Positions 43,528 through 56,401 of a stretch of 64,000 nt of DNA are shown piece after piece. Under the pieces are notes generated by a model. It did no database searches and had not been told where the DNA came from. It saw only the letters and a program-made list of their open reading frames with translations. The position numbers and the translations under genes were made by a program. How positions within the stretch are numbered: position 1 is the first letter of the stretch; each line of letters opens with the position of its first letter. This stretch comes from Eunapius fragilis (taxonomy: Eukaryota > Porifera > Demospongiae > Spongillida > Spongillidae): the NCBI GenBank assembly GCA_963681505.1, contig OY811978.1, positions 6,370,586 to 6,434,585 of the forward strand, given 5' to 3'.

Positions 43528-44820
43528 TCACTTACCCAGCTCATTACAAAGAGTATCCCCATATATGAAGAGAGAAGCATTTTCTCTGTATGGGTTTGTA
43601 AGTATAGTGGCAAGTGATGGACACAATTGGTGGATATTCAAGAGAGCAACTTTACGGTTGAGAGAGTTGAATGCGTTATTAGCATCAACAAGCAGGACAG
43701 TCTCAGTCGTTGCATCATGAAAGATGCAACACATTGAATGTATGGCAGCTTCGCATCCAACTTCATGTCCAGCACAAAGCTGAAGATTACCAGCAGCCTC
43801 TAGTACATCAGACTTGATAACAGAAAGAACTGCCTTGCTAATAATTCATCTGACTATCTCACCAACACCAATGGGGCGCACTCCTGGACATTTATCAAGG
43901 CAATAAGACAGTTGGCAGTGAGTGCTGCAATACTTTGAGGTAGTACATATTTTTCGTGCAACCAAGGTGAGGCTATTGCAGAGATCAGTGGAGGCATGCT
44001 GAAAAGAAGTGCCAAGCGTCTCCAACCAAGAGCATCAAGACCAGATGGACCAGCTGATCCATTTGTGTGTAGAGCAGCCGCCCGGATTGAAGCCCCATCC
44101 AATGAATCAAAAATGACAGGATGACTTGGTAGTTCTGGAGTAGGAAATGACAAAACAGCAGATGGATGAATAGGTTGACCAATAGGGTGCTTGCTTATCA
44201 GCTCTTCACTCACAGTAAGACCAGTTGGTAACTTAGAATTCAGGGGCAGCATGCCACTTTTAGAGTCTGACTCATTATGCAGCAGCTGAAGTGCTGCTTT
44301 AACCTTCCCCTGAAACATGAATTTGGTGAAGAGACGAGTGATTTGTCAGTATGGGAAGTTGTTTTGAAACATGCCCTCTGTAGACAATGTTGGAGAACTC
44401 GTCCTTCAAGAATAAGGCCATTTATGTCACCAAGGCACCACATTTCAAGTCATCTCTGCAGATACTCAACATTATCTTTAGATTTTGAGGTAGGGTGTGG
44501 TTTTTGAAGGAGAAGTGATGGAGCAATCATTGCAACCTTTAGCGCAATTGATTCAAGTGCTGTACCCGCTCCATAGGCACGAAATAGTTAGGGAAGTTCC
44601 TGGGTAAATTGATGGCCAATCTTACCAGATGGGGGGAGAAATAAGTTATGTTTCCAATGAACAACTTCTGCATAAGCAGCAGTTGCAGAATGGATGAAAC
44701 CAGCACCATCAACAACATCACTCCAAATAAAGTTAGGAGGAGAGGAAATCATCATGTTTAAATCGTGTTTACGCATATCTCTCCTATGACCCATCAACTA
44801 GGCGGATGAAAAATCCAGTC
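43528..44820 (-). pseudogene. Reverse-transcriptase element remnant (LINE-like)
   Basis: Minus-strand blocks in order: GKVKAALQLLHNESDSKSG, SKHPIGQPIHPSAV, DSLDGASIRAAALHTNGSAG with PSGLDALGWRRL (43854-44318), a frame-broken gap with LQLCAGHEVGCEAAIHSM, then VLLVDANNAFNSLNRKVALL (43528-43734). The DA-NAFNSLNR block is an RT finger/palm motif and the AGPSGLDA-WRR block is a familiar RT N-terminal phrase in non-LTR-type elements of invertebrates. No YxDD region is visible. Several stops separate the blocks. Confidence 0.65.
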
Positions 44821-45830
44821 CAGATCAGCACATGTTTACTTACCTTGGTTGCTTAGCAGCTGCTTCACACTTCCTAAGCAATTGCAGAATTAAGCAGTGA
44901 TGTAACGGAAATATCAAAGGCTGCTGCTGCCTTACCTAGTGAACAGTCTGGAACCAAAATTTCGGCAGTGTACATTATTATGATTATAATAGGATAATGT
45001 TTACATATAATTTATGCATATGGTCATGTGATTAATAACGCTAGTGAAAATCCCACTACTGTGAGAACAGCTGCATGAGGTATCAGCGGCATGGGAGACT
45101 AGAGGCTCTCCGTCTGCAGAGAGCGCACAGCTGTCCTTCCCATGCAGCTGTTATCTTCATGCAGCAAGCCGGATATCATGCAGCAATAGTTGCTCGAGGA
45201 TATGAGGTTATTGGGTGTGGCTCGACTTCCGGTGATGCATGTGGTGGAGGTGGGACACACAGTTATTATTATATCTGATTTTCAGAACACATTTCCTCTC
45301 CAAAAAAAAAAAACACACATGTGTTCATGGTATTGATACATAATGAGTCCGATTAAGGCAGCAGAATTATAAAATTACATAAGAAGTCATTGTGAGTAGA
45401 TACATTACCACTAGGTACAATATCTTATACTTGTCCCTCTTCTGAGAAATTTACACTTAGTGGCTCCTTTTCAGACTCCGAATTCTTTACCAGTTTCACC
45501 CTAAAACAATGAAACCGAGTTGGTAAGGCTTTAGTCATTTTGATGTGTGTAAACCGAGGGTGGGGGGGGGGGGGGGGGGGTAGTCACGATGCACTTACAC
45601 GTGACCAAAGCTATAAGTATCAGCAACTAAGCCCTTTTCATGTAGGTAGCATACTTATCACACTGCTAAATGGTGCAAATATTATATAATTCCCCTATCA
45701 CATCCCATCCCATCCCTCCTCCCTATCACATCTCATCCCTCCATATTCCATTCCTATATCTATCTCTCTCACCTCCACCCACCCCCTTCCCTTACTCTAC
45801 CCCCCTCTCTCCAATCCCACCCTTTCCACT
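44821..45830. other. Intergenic with R2 repeat and poly(G) tract
   Basis: No gene. Holds a second R2 repeat copy (about 45521-45560) followed by ~20 G residues (45561-45581), and a CCATCCC/TCTCCC-rich pyrimidine stretch (45700-45830) just downstream of the receptor stop codon, on its transcribed strand a purine-rich 3' flank. Confidence 0.5.
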
Positions 45831-48800
45831 TTACTGGTATTCAGGAACTTTTCTGATTCTTGCTCTCACGAGGACAATAACGGCCACTATGAGCAAAGTC
45901 ACCCCGGCAACCATCACCAACCCTCCAACCGTGATGAGAGTGATCCCAACACCACTGCTCCAGCCACCCAAGGAGGCCCCCACACCAGTGGCTGCCTCCC
46001 CAGCCGGAAGACCAGAGGCAGGAGGAGCAGTGACAGTAGTACCATCCTTTGGCTGGCTCAGTGTGGCGTTGGTCGGGACACAGGTGGTTGTGGGCACACG
46101 TCCTGTCGTACCACGCGGTGTGGGGGATGTCGGATACGCCTGTGTCACATTCTCCAGTTGTGAGGTGCCGCAATGGTCATCTCTGAAGGAACTGATGTAC
46201 ACAGGACACGCCACGTCCAAGGTGAACCTTGTGCCGGCAATAACCAGAGTGGTGTCCTCGCTGGTGACCCACTCACTCAGGTAGGCGAGGAGTTCGCTGC
46301 TGTTTGCGGTTGAAGTAGCATTTAGTTGAGCTCTGTAAATGACAGTGTTGGCGTTGCCAGTGCAGGAGAAGGCAGCTTTTGTCACACGGTTGGTGCTGAA
46401 TCCACAGTCGCAACGGCTGTCGACTGCAGCCACTAACGTTGAAGTAACGTCATTCAGCTTTGCCTCTGGTCTGTTTGCCTAGTTGAGTGAGTTTGTATGC
46501 ACGTGTATACATGTGTGGTGGATGTGATGTGAGCATGTGATTGTGTACATGTGTGTGGTGTGTGTTTATGTGCATGTACGTGCGAGTGTGCAAGTGTCCA
46601 TGTGTGGATGTGTAAATTGTGTGTGAATTCAGTGTGAATGCACTTAGCATGCACCAACACATATACACCCTGTTGAGCAAAGTACTAAAGTTAGGAACCA
46701 TAAAAACATTGAAGGATAGCCTAGGCAACATGGGATTTTTACTCTTGAAAGAGGCTGATAGGATATGAGTAATATACATGCATGGAACTGTACATATGAA
46801 TAAACTAAGCACATGCAGGTAGGATAGGCACATCGTTTTCTGCAGAATAATCTTCACTGATAAGTGTAACAACACACATAATTAAAATGAAACATAAAAG
46901 CTCACATTGAAATTGTCACACTGTTATATGTATGAGATCACACATTTTAATTTCAGGATTGCCAGATTGGCGCAAAATGTCCAGGTGTCCATTTCCCTAT
47001 ATAATCAATGCATAGTGTACATTGACCATTACCCCCACTTGTGCCTGTATCCACAATGCTACAAAACTATGGCTGATTATAACCATGAAGGGAAAGAGAC
47101 ATGTAAACCTGCAGCTATTTCCTACAAATAAAGGAAATGTATTCCACAATGAAAAAGAACACTGTTTTATGTCCCCCAGCTGCCATTCTGATCACACCCA
47201 CATTTACATATACATTTTTATGCCTAAATAAATCCTCTTGAATAGGAATAGTTAATTGAATCAAAATGTATCAGTTTATCTGCCTTGTATAGGCATTGCT
47301 AATGTGTTAGAACTTTACTAAATGAGCACTGTTAGCTGAGCACACATATACACAAAAAAAACTTACAACCCAGTTTTGGCAACGATATACTCCAATGATT
47401 TGTAGTTGAAAGAGTGAACTTGTTGGCACTGAAGAATGAATACATTATGTGTTTAAAATTAATGAATACTTTTGGGCATCATTATGGATCTGGTGAACCA
47501 TGACAAAACTAAACAAACTCATAGTACCAATAACCAACTAACAGGTGTATGTGCACATCCAATAAACAGCTGACGCTGCAAACCCTGAAGAACAGTAAAT
47601 TCATACAGTACTGTACACGCAAGGAGAGCACATGTAGCAGCTGGTCACCTGTAGCTAATCCTTCACTTTTGGTTATTCTCCTCAAAAGAACTATAACTAT
47701 CCAATGTGATTTTATGCATAGATGTTTATTTTATGCATAGATGTTTGCAGTTATCACACTATTACAATACTGTACATACTGGTCTATGTACAACTATCTT
47801 CCGCCATGCACACATACTTATGGGGTCCACACTGGTATGATCAAGGGCAACAATATTGTGAACATGTGGGATACATACACAGTGGGCAGTTGCAATGAAT
47901 AAAATGAATACAAGTGCCCTAAGGTACTGTTTATAAGCCTCCTACATGTCCACCCCTTCCGCCCACAATGAAAAAATAAAGGCTTGTGTTTACACATCTG
48001 TATCTTCATAATCACAAATGCTTCAGTGTATTTGTTTCCATCACTGTGTAGAGGCAATTGTATTTATGGAGATGTGCATGTTTTTAAACAGGAGCCATTT
48101 TTTGTTGTTGTTGTTGGGGGCGGAGTAAAACAGTAGGTACCACACAGGGTGCAACATACCAGTATCACCATTTCAGAAGTCGAGGGATGTACTGCATGAC
48201 ACTGACTACCCATGCTCATCAATGAACACCACTAACCTGTGATGGAGACCTGGAATGTTTTATTGCTCTCCACAACGCTGGCATCGGAAAAGGTCATGAT
48301 GGACTTGCACTCATACACACTGCTATCCTGCCTGGATGCCCTGTACAACAGCAGGGTTGACATGGTGGTAATGGAGGATATTGGCGAGTTGGTGATGGTG
48401 ATCCTTGGATCAGGGCCAAGAGGAACACCACACTTAGACCACACTAGCACTATTGGTGGAAGGGCTGAGGTCGGTTTGGTGGCAATACAGGTCAAGTTGA
48501 CTGTATCAAAGCCACGTTCTTGCAAGCCATAAACAGCGGCTGGAAATGACTGCATCAATATGTCGGGAACTGGATCAAAAAATACAGTTCATATGTGAAG
48601 GGGGACAGACAGTACGCCTCTCCCATAACCTCATTCTTACAACACTGCAGACACACATATGTGAAGGGGGACAGACAGTACACCTCTCCCATAACCTCTT
48701 TCTTACTGCACACACATATTTATGAAGGGGGTCTCCCATAACCTCATTCATACATATTCAAATATCATCTTTGTAACATTTTTCGTTTCATCAGTTTTCT

Positions 48801-51800
48801 ACTTAGAGGCAGAGGAAGTTTCCAATTATTTGGGGATATCATCCTGCCTTATAAGTGAATCACAATCGACAGGTGATTCAGATGCACAGAGAACTGGCCA
48901 ATTTGTGTGGCCTTTCAGCTCTATGCATTTCATTGTACATTTTAACTATGAATGCACATCGCAAATGCTTAGCAATGGTCAATAATACATGTATATATTT
49001 CAGATCACTTTGCAAAGAAAATAAAGTACTTGTATATACAGAACATGGTTTGTTGTATTATTGTAACTGAAGTTCTTGGCACTGAAAAAATAAAAGAACA
49101 TCAAAATCTTAAATGGCAGGGTGTCCACAAATAAACGCAACCCTTTTGGATGGAAATATTGCGTTCATTCGTGGACACCTTATACTTGTATGTATGGTCT
49201 AATGTCCACGCATGTCCAGAAGAACTTATTTTGCACCAAGGTGCACGTAACAATGCACACTAATTTTTGCCACAAAATCAAAAACGTGAACAAGTACATT
49301 AGAGATGGATGACATTTATAAAATAGAACTGCTAGATTCCATTAGTGCACCACACTTGCACACACACACAACACATACATGCATAACACACACACACATC
49401 ACACACACAACACCACACACATACACAACATCACACACACACACACAGTTTGTACTTACCAATGACACGTATGATGATAGAGGTAGACATGGATACAGTA
49501 GCTCTTTTTACAGTGCATGTATAGTTACCCGAGTCGCTTGGCTTGAGAGAGTCAATGGCCACCAGCTGACTGGTCTGACCCCACACAGTACAATCCCTGA
49601 TGCAAGTAGACCTCCACAGGAACATTTCCCCTCCAGTGAGGGGGGCATATCCCACGTTGCACTGGAATGTGAGAGCCATTCCAGCATATACCGTGGTACT
49701 CTGGTTTGGAGAACTTATGACGATGGACACTGCCAAAGCAGGTGCTGGAGGGTAGGAGCAATATGGCTAAGCAGCATACACACGTGTACACATGCATATG
49801 TGACTGCATAAGTAGACTGCACAGGTGACCATGGCATTTAAGGTTATGGCACATGTGGTTATAGCACATGCATGCATGTACATCAGCTGAAGCAACAAAA
49901 TGCTTATTGAGGTTTCAATGCCTCAAACCTCACACAGCCCAAACCCAAACCCGTAGAAAGAGTACTCCTATTTACTACATGTACCTTGTTGGCACCTGAT
50001 GCCGACATCATATGAGTGGGTATTGTAGCAGTTGACGGCGTAGTTGGAGGAGTAGGAACACTGGGATACAGTAGACTCATTTCCACTGCAGTACAGCCCA
50101 CACGTGAGGACTACACTCCCAGACCCAGCACCATAGTATGGCTCATATTGGTACTGCCAATAGTAGTATGAATAGCCGGAATAAACGGTTTGAGCACCTA
50201 CAATATAAATGAACAGTGTTTTGAATCTCATGTCTCCCCAACACACTCACGCAAATGTGATAGGTCATTAGATCTATGCATAAATAACGCACAAACTCAT
50301 TTTATTGGAGTGTTATCAACAGTTACATGAATAAAGTGGATGAGTGAAAGGAGTTGAACATGGTGTGTCTTTACACAATTGGGCTATTAAATTTTAATAA
50401 CTGTTCAACCTTTTTACAGGTGGCTAGCAGACACTGTCTTTAGCAAACACGAAAAGCCTTATTCTGCTCTAGTCAGCTGGAAATCATCACATTGCCACCC
50501 TGCTTATGTACTTGACCTTACCTTCGTCACTGTTGAGGGTAAGATACCCTCTGTCTAATTTTGCTTCTGTTAGTCTTAGTTGTATATGTTTTAATGTTTT
50601 ATTTAAGCATTTCAGATCCAAAAAAAAAAGGTTTGTCAGGTAAAAGCCATCGTTTAGAATGCAACAAATAAAGAAAAATATCCTCTAATGAGAAAGTAGT
50701 GAGAAATAGGATTGATAGCAAAGGTGCTATAAGAAACGAAGATAACAAGAATTTGGAGAAACTAAATCTAATATTGGTTTAATTGCTTGCTAAATACAAG
50801 TTTTGACTCATTTTTCTTTTTCCATAACCTTGTTCCCTTACTTTTTCAGAACATCTTTGCCTAAATATACCACCAACTCCCTTGTCATTTTTGTCCACAC
50901 CTACCTACAACTCTAAGGGCTTGTGAGTCTAGCTAGTTGAAAATAATTTATACTCCTGCACCTCCCATACTATGTCATGCCTTGGAGAGGTATCTGGCCT
51001 GGGAATAAAGTTTACCTGCTACAGCTGTAAAACATCCCTTGCCTTCCCATGAACAACAGAAACCATATTGTAACAACAGAAACCATATTGTAGCTACATG
51101 TACATGACATGAATAACTGTTAGCATGTTGCTGGTAATGGACAGCTGGACAAACCACCAGCATGGCCTGCACACATAAATAATGTTATTTGCAGGTGTGC
51201 ATGTTCCAAAATGTGCTTAAACAGGGATATTTCACAGACCAGTTTACAGGCCATTGAAATATGCCCTAGTCATCAATAGTAAATCCATAATGCAGTTCAT
51301 TAAACCCAGTTGCAAATGTATGGACCTATAGCCACGTGGCAGCTCTGGTAGTAGGTGTACCCTTGTCCAGGCGTAAGGGACATGGGAAGATGGTCCAGGA
51401 TAACTTGATTATTTGAACTGGCAAGTACTTAGTTAACCAATGCTAATCCTGCATGTCTGAGTGGAAGGCACAAATGGCTGCAGTAATATTATGAGGAACT
51501 ATTGTGGGTTGGTTGGCTGTGGATGGTGACCTACATGTAGCAACGGACTATAATTGAAACCTTCCTTTCATAATGGGGTGAACACATAAAGGTGCACCTT
51601 GATGGTTTCATCCCGTCAACGGTCATTGGCACTAGGAGTGTGCAAATAAACTTTCTAGCTCTCTAGAACTCCATTCGTTCTTGTATCTAGCCTATAAGCA
51701 GCCATACTCTCTGCATCATTCACTGTCTCTCTGTATGTGCTCTCCTAAGTGTGGTGCTGTATTTCTTTTTTGATTGTAAGTATAAAAAAGCAGCTACATG

Positions 51801-52879
51801 TAGGTACAAATGCACACTGGATCAGCAATCTCAACTTTCACCACCCATGGCCCCAGCTCCTAATGTGCCACCACCCATGACCCCTACTCCTGATGTGCCA
51901 CCACCCATGGCCCCTGGTTCTGATGTGCCACCACCCATGACCCCTACTCCTAATGTGCCACCACCCATGACCCCTACTCCTAATGTGCCACCACCCATGA
52001 CCCCTACTCCTGATGTGCCACCACCCATGACCCCTACTCCTAACGTCCCACCACCCATGACCCCTACTCCTGATGTGCCACCACCCATGACCCCTACTCC
52101 TAATGTGCCACCACCCATGACCCTACTCCTAATTTGCCACCACCCATGACCCCTACTCCTAATGCGCCACCACCCATGACCCCTACTCCTAATGTGCCAC
52201 CACCCATGACCCCTGGTCCTGATGTGCCACCACCCATGACCCCCTACCCCTGATGTGCCACCACCCATGGCCCCTGGTCCTGATGTGCCACCACCCATGG
52301 CCCCTGGTCCTGATGTGCCACCACCCATGCAGGGGCGGATCCAGAATTATTTTGCAGGGAGAGCCAAAGGGGAGGAGAGGTAAAGGGGAGGGGCATTAAT
52401 TATCATGGTTTGGGCATGGATACAAAATATTGCGTGTAAAAGAGGAAGATGTATCTGGGGTGAAGCGAAGCCCCAGCCACTTTTTACTGTTATCCTGTTA
52501 CTTCAGCACGTTTTCGTTGTATTTAAATCATCAGGGCGAAGTAAGACACCGCCCCTTCTGGCTATGAATATTTAATTTCTAACTTGGCAAAAACCCAACA
52601 CAAGCCAGTAACTGGAAGAATGGCAAAAAATCCCTGCCTTAAAAGTAAAAATCAAGTTGTTCCGGCTTCGAACCCAGCTATTCGGCTCCCTCAGTAACAT
52701 TTTTCCACGACAAGACAATTCTGCTTTATAAAAACTAATGAACACACATATTCATAATCACACTTCAAGTGGGTGATAATAATGCAATCCAGTTGCACCA
52801 GAACCGTTGTATCTTGAGTCAAACTAACTCAGTGAATGGTGTTTACTATATCTGCACTACTATACTATGGGCTTGTCAT

Positions 52880-52914
<35 letters not shown>

Positions 52915-54133
52915 ACCCCCCTTACAAATACTTGACTTGGATTGTGGTTTTTCGTTAAAAGGCTATGTTAAAAAATAAGTGGATTTGACTTACGGCCAAT
53001 TGAAATATGTTTTGTCGTGCATGTGTGTGAGAATGCGCGCGCGTGCTGTGTCTGTAATGTGTCCCGCATACCGGTATGTTGTCTATTGTGAAATCACTGA
53101 CACAGAAAGCATGCGATATTAATCCGCCCATTTCATTTTTTTATTTTAAAGAGGGTAGTTGATCGGCATGCACGGTATTTACAGTAAACTATACTAAACC
53201 TAGCGTTTTTGTGCTAGGTGTACATAGCGACCGCTAGGTTACCTTAGCGATAACCGCCTGGTTTACTTAGCGTCCGCTAGGTTAACCGAGCAAACTACAT
53301 AAAGCACGTAACGTTCCATCATTGTTTTGATTATGTATTTGCAACACTTTAAAATGCTATTAGCATTGTACTATAACTGTTTTCATTCAAAAAACGTTTT
53401 CACTTCATTTCCACGTTTCCCCAAACGTATGCATCAAACGTAAAATTCGCTCCACTGACCGAAACACGCATTCCTATCTCTGGGAGGTCAACGCTAACAG
53501 AAGGCTGGCTCCTATCAGGGGCGTACCGAGAGGGGGTTCGTAACCAAGGAAACCCGTAAAATTGCTAGTAAAATCTGAATTTTACTAGCAATTTTACGGG
53601 TTTCCTTGGTTACGAACCCCCTCTCGGTACGCGCCTGCCTACCATTTGAAGCCATTTTGGACACTTAAATTGTTCTCCAGCACGTGACAAATAACCTTTG
53701 AAAATGACAACCCCGATAAATGGCTTTTATCCTGTTTTGAAATATTGAAAGTGCGGTTGCCACATACCCTTATTCCTTTCTCATATGATCTAGAACTGTG
53801 GGGCAGTATACATTGTAACGTATACGCGTACGCTTTGCGTTTTTGAAACAGCTTGCTGTGTGTGTACGCACGTGCATGTCATAGAAAAAACCCCAGCTGC
53901 AAGCCATCAGCAAATTAAATGGCATGGTAATTTAAACACACCTTGGTTAGAGTGGCCAAGTTGTCTACAAACGACGGTAGCTTCTTCGGAGCCAAAGTAC
54001 TGGTAGTTGAGTGCCGCAATGGTTCCCCACTGGCCCAGGGCACACACCTCAACGGTACCCTCCAAATCACGCGTCACTCTAGTGGAGCTGTTGCCACCAA
54101 GCCGCACGGCGCCATCAGGGCACTGGCAGACAC
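45831..54133 (-). CDS. Transmembrane SRCR-Ig-Ig receptor, C-terminal five exons
   Basis: Minus-strand exons 54133-53942, 50197-49985, 49744-49460, 48569-48237 and 46465-45831; all four introns are phase 1, typical of shuffled extracellular modules. Exons 1-2 form one SRCR domain: EGTVEVCALGQWGTIAALN and ATVVCRQLGH in the first, VVLTCGLYCSGNESTVSQCS and YDVGIRC in the second. Exons 3 and 4 are Ig domains with the Cys and YxC pairs (LTFQCNVGY...SGNYTCTV; VNLTCIA...SSVYECKS). The last exon has a Cys-containing juxtamembrane region (CDCGFSTNR...FSCTGNANTVIYRAQL...DDHC), a Pro/Thr-rich stalk, a transmembrane helix (ITLITVGGLVMVAGVTLLIV) and a short basic tail. Such SRCR proteins act in adhesion or pattern recognition in sponges. 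The signal peptide and any further N-terminal domains are not found upstream of 54133. Confidence 0.82.
48590..48750. repeat. Three-copy ~70-bp tandem repeat
   Basis: GAAGGGGGACAGACAGTA and CCTCTCCCATAACCTC repeated three times with shortening in the last copy. It lies in the intron just upstream (on the minus strand) of the second Ig exon. Confidence 0.8.
49119..49182. repeat. Small foldback repeat
   Basis: Inverted arms GGTGTCCACAAATAAACGCAA and TTGCGTTCATTCGTGGACACC around a ~20-bp loop; tiny MITE-like structure in an intron. Confidence 0.75.
49357..49447. repeat. CA-rich microsatellite
   Basis: ACACAC tract with CATC and ATAC interruptions, ending a dozen bases before the donor of an Ig exon of the receptor gene. 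Confidence 0.9.
51840..52330. repeat. 30-bp minisatellite encoding PPMTPTPDVP
   Basis: About 16 copies of a 30-bp unit, CCACCACCCATGACCCCTAC plus TCCTGATGTG. The unit is divisible by three, so one frame on each strand stays open (PPMTPTPDVP on plus; MGGGTSGVGV on minus). One 29-bp copy near 52120 breaks the plus frame. It lies in the large intron of the receptor gene and abuts an R3 repeat; coding use is unsupported. Confidence 0.93.
52328..52480. repeat. Dispersed repeat R3, copy 3
   Basis: Starts CAGGGGCGGATCCAGAATT and ends near GGGGTGAAGCGAAGCCCCAG, the two end signatures of R3. The interior is diverged from copy 1. Confidence 0.65.
52885..52918. repeat. Poly(C) tract
   Basis: About 30 C residues interrupted once by A. 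Confidence 0.95.
53519..53634. repeat. 116-bp near-perfect palindrome
   Basis: Arms GGCGTACCGAGAGGGGGTTC and GAACCCCCTCTCGGTACGCG with matching CGTAACCAAGGAAACCCGTA and AAATTGCTAGTAAAAT blocks meet around a 3-5 bp centre. Essentially one uninterrupted hairpin in the large receptor intron. Confidence 0.92.
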
Positions 54134-56400
54134 CTGTGTGTAAGTGTGCAAGTTATTTATGCCTTTGAAAGCTGCAGGTGTGTACTTCTATCACATAGAT
54201 TGAGTAAAACCGCGAACGGCAATATCCACCACATCATCTTTTTGAATGAGATCATCAGCAATTATGTTATTAACGTTTGCGCAGAGCGACTGCGGTTAGG
54301 TCTGGGCACGAGATGGGAGGGCCAGTGGACTCTAAATATGGGATGAGATTCGTGTTGGATTACGTCATACGCAGCGCAACGCTGCGCTTCTCGTACCCAG
54401 AAGCAATTTTTTCACCTGTAAAGGTGGCAGAGCTAGAGACACATGATCAACAAGTTTCGGAGATAATAACAACATGGTGCCGTTTGTAATGCATTGCTGC
54501 ATTGCTAATGGATGCATAACTATTTCAAGGCATTTCCCAATGTACTGTCCCCTCGTGAAGTATCGGGAACGTCTGAAAAATATGGGAGAAAAAAAATCAC
54601 TAGTTATCTGGCATTCACAAAGCTCACGCTGAGAAGCACAATGCTGATTCAAATAAATGAATTGTGTGAAAATACAGCCGAGAGCCAGTATAACATTATG
54701 GGACTGATGTAGAGGTCAAACTTTTCATATTTGTCACTAGTACCACATTGTGAACTGTACTAGAACAAAAAAGCAACTAGTTGTGCACTTCAACCAGCTG
54801 AAAACTTGGATCTCAAATAAGAGTATTAAAAGACTACCTGAAGTGCCAGAAGTGACTCCTAATGGCATTACCACTGCACCTCACCCCTACCATCACTAGT
54901 CATAAGTTGGAGGATATAGTTCCTTATAGATTTCCACTACCACCAGTACCTCAGCTCAGCAGCGGCGGTTAACCATTTAATGGGCCTGGCGCAATGTAAA
55001 TCTAGTGGGCCTCTGGGGACAGCAAAAGTGAGTGCGAGAATGGCCATTCTGCTTACCAGATGGGTTGCGTTGGGGAATATAAAGTACGCGTCTGACTCAC
55101 GTGCATTTGAATTTTTCGTACTGCAACTGATTATCTTTTAACATCGTTCGGCGTAAAAATCATCCCATACTTTGAAGAGCCATGCATTTGCATGTATGTA
55201 ATAATTTGTATTTGAATAGACACATAAACAATTACGAATTGATGCAAGCTGTGTACTCTTACTTCGGCTAATTAGAAAAGTCATTTTGACGAGATTCTAT
55301 ACCGGCTGAGAATTGAAAACAAAATAGCTGGTTGAGAAGCTTATTTCCTACCGCAATATTTAACTTGCCACTTACAAAATACAATGTCTATTATTCAGCA
55401 TGACCGCGGTGTACAATGAAGTTATTAACCTTTGCCATTTAAACAGCCTCTTTGTGTTTGACTCGACTGTGCATATGTGTTGTACAGAGCTTGGACCGAA
55501 ATTATATAATTAGTTCCCATGCCAGCTGAGTGTATAATTCCCGGTCCCAAATCCGCACGTCAAAGTGAAGCTATTCGAATGCGATAGGCATCAGCAGCAC
55601 CTGTACAACAATGGAATGGGAATGCTTAATTGGAAAAATGTATACCCCAGCCGGGGATGACGTCCATGCAGGACATTTATATGACATGATTGTCGAGCTT
55701 CTTTCATTATAACATAGTACGTATTACGTGATTGGACTGTAAGTAGGGCTGAATGGGCCCCTACCTTCGGTGGGCCTGGCGCTTTTGCGCCACCTGCGCC
55801 CCGGTTAACCCGGCCTAACCTTCAGGATTCGCGAAGGCGGATCCGTAACAAGGTTATTTCAATGGCAATTAGTTAACCTCTGACGTCCTCCTGTAGCCCA
55901 CTATCAGCGTAAATTTGTGAACTAAAGCGGGCATCGATTTGAATGATGATACGAGTTTTTTTTAGCTTCAGTTAATAAGTAGGTATAGTTTTATTTTTAA
56001 AATTAGCATTTACAATCCAATTTTGAGATGCCTTCCCGAGTACCGACCAGATGTATTAAAAGCACGCACATCTCGAACTGCAAAGATGTTATTTATAAGA
56101 CTAAACTGTTGTGTGATATTCCATACGTCGCTGTACTACATCGACAACTAAAAACTGTTATGGTATTGCTAGCGGACCTTTTGGTTTTTTTTTAGTTTCC
56201 CCCTAAATCTGACCCAGGGATGCGGTATTTATACTAAATGTCACGTGTGCTGCATTAGTGCATACATGCATTCCCAGCAAGGTGATCGTGAGTTTTTTTT
56301 TTAATTTAAAATCCCGCTGGTCATGGAGGTGTGCCATCTCTCAACGGGTCTTGGAGCTGCTATAAGGCAAATCCCATTGTGTTCCATGACCAGTATGTAT
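54134..56400. other. No gene supported; possible old transposon
   Basis: A frame near 54470-54640 (MHCCIANGCI...) is not convincing. Between about 54958 and 55815 two related ends (GCGGTTAACC...GGGCCTGGCGCAA and its approximate complement CGCCACC...GGTTAACCCGGCC) may bound an old DNA element. Upstream exons of the receptor could be hidden here, but none was recognised. Confidence 0.35.
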
Positions 56401-56401
56401 T

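Noticed and set aside
51831..52328. Glycine-rich protein on the minus strand
   Set aside because: Mirror frame of the 30-bp minisatellite with no start or splice context.
54365..54712. THAP-type zinc finger frame near MHCCIANGC
   Set aside because: Only two or three of the expected residues fit, and no downstream conserved Pro/Trp pattern was found.
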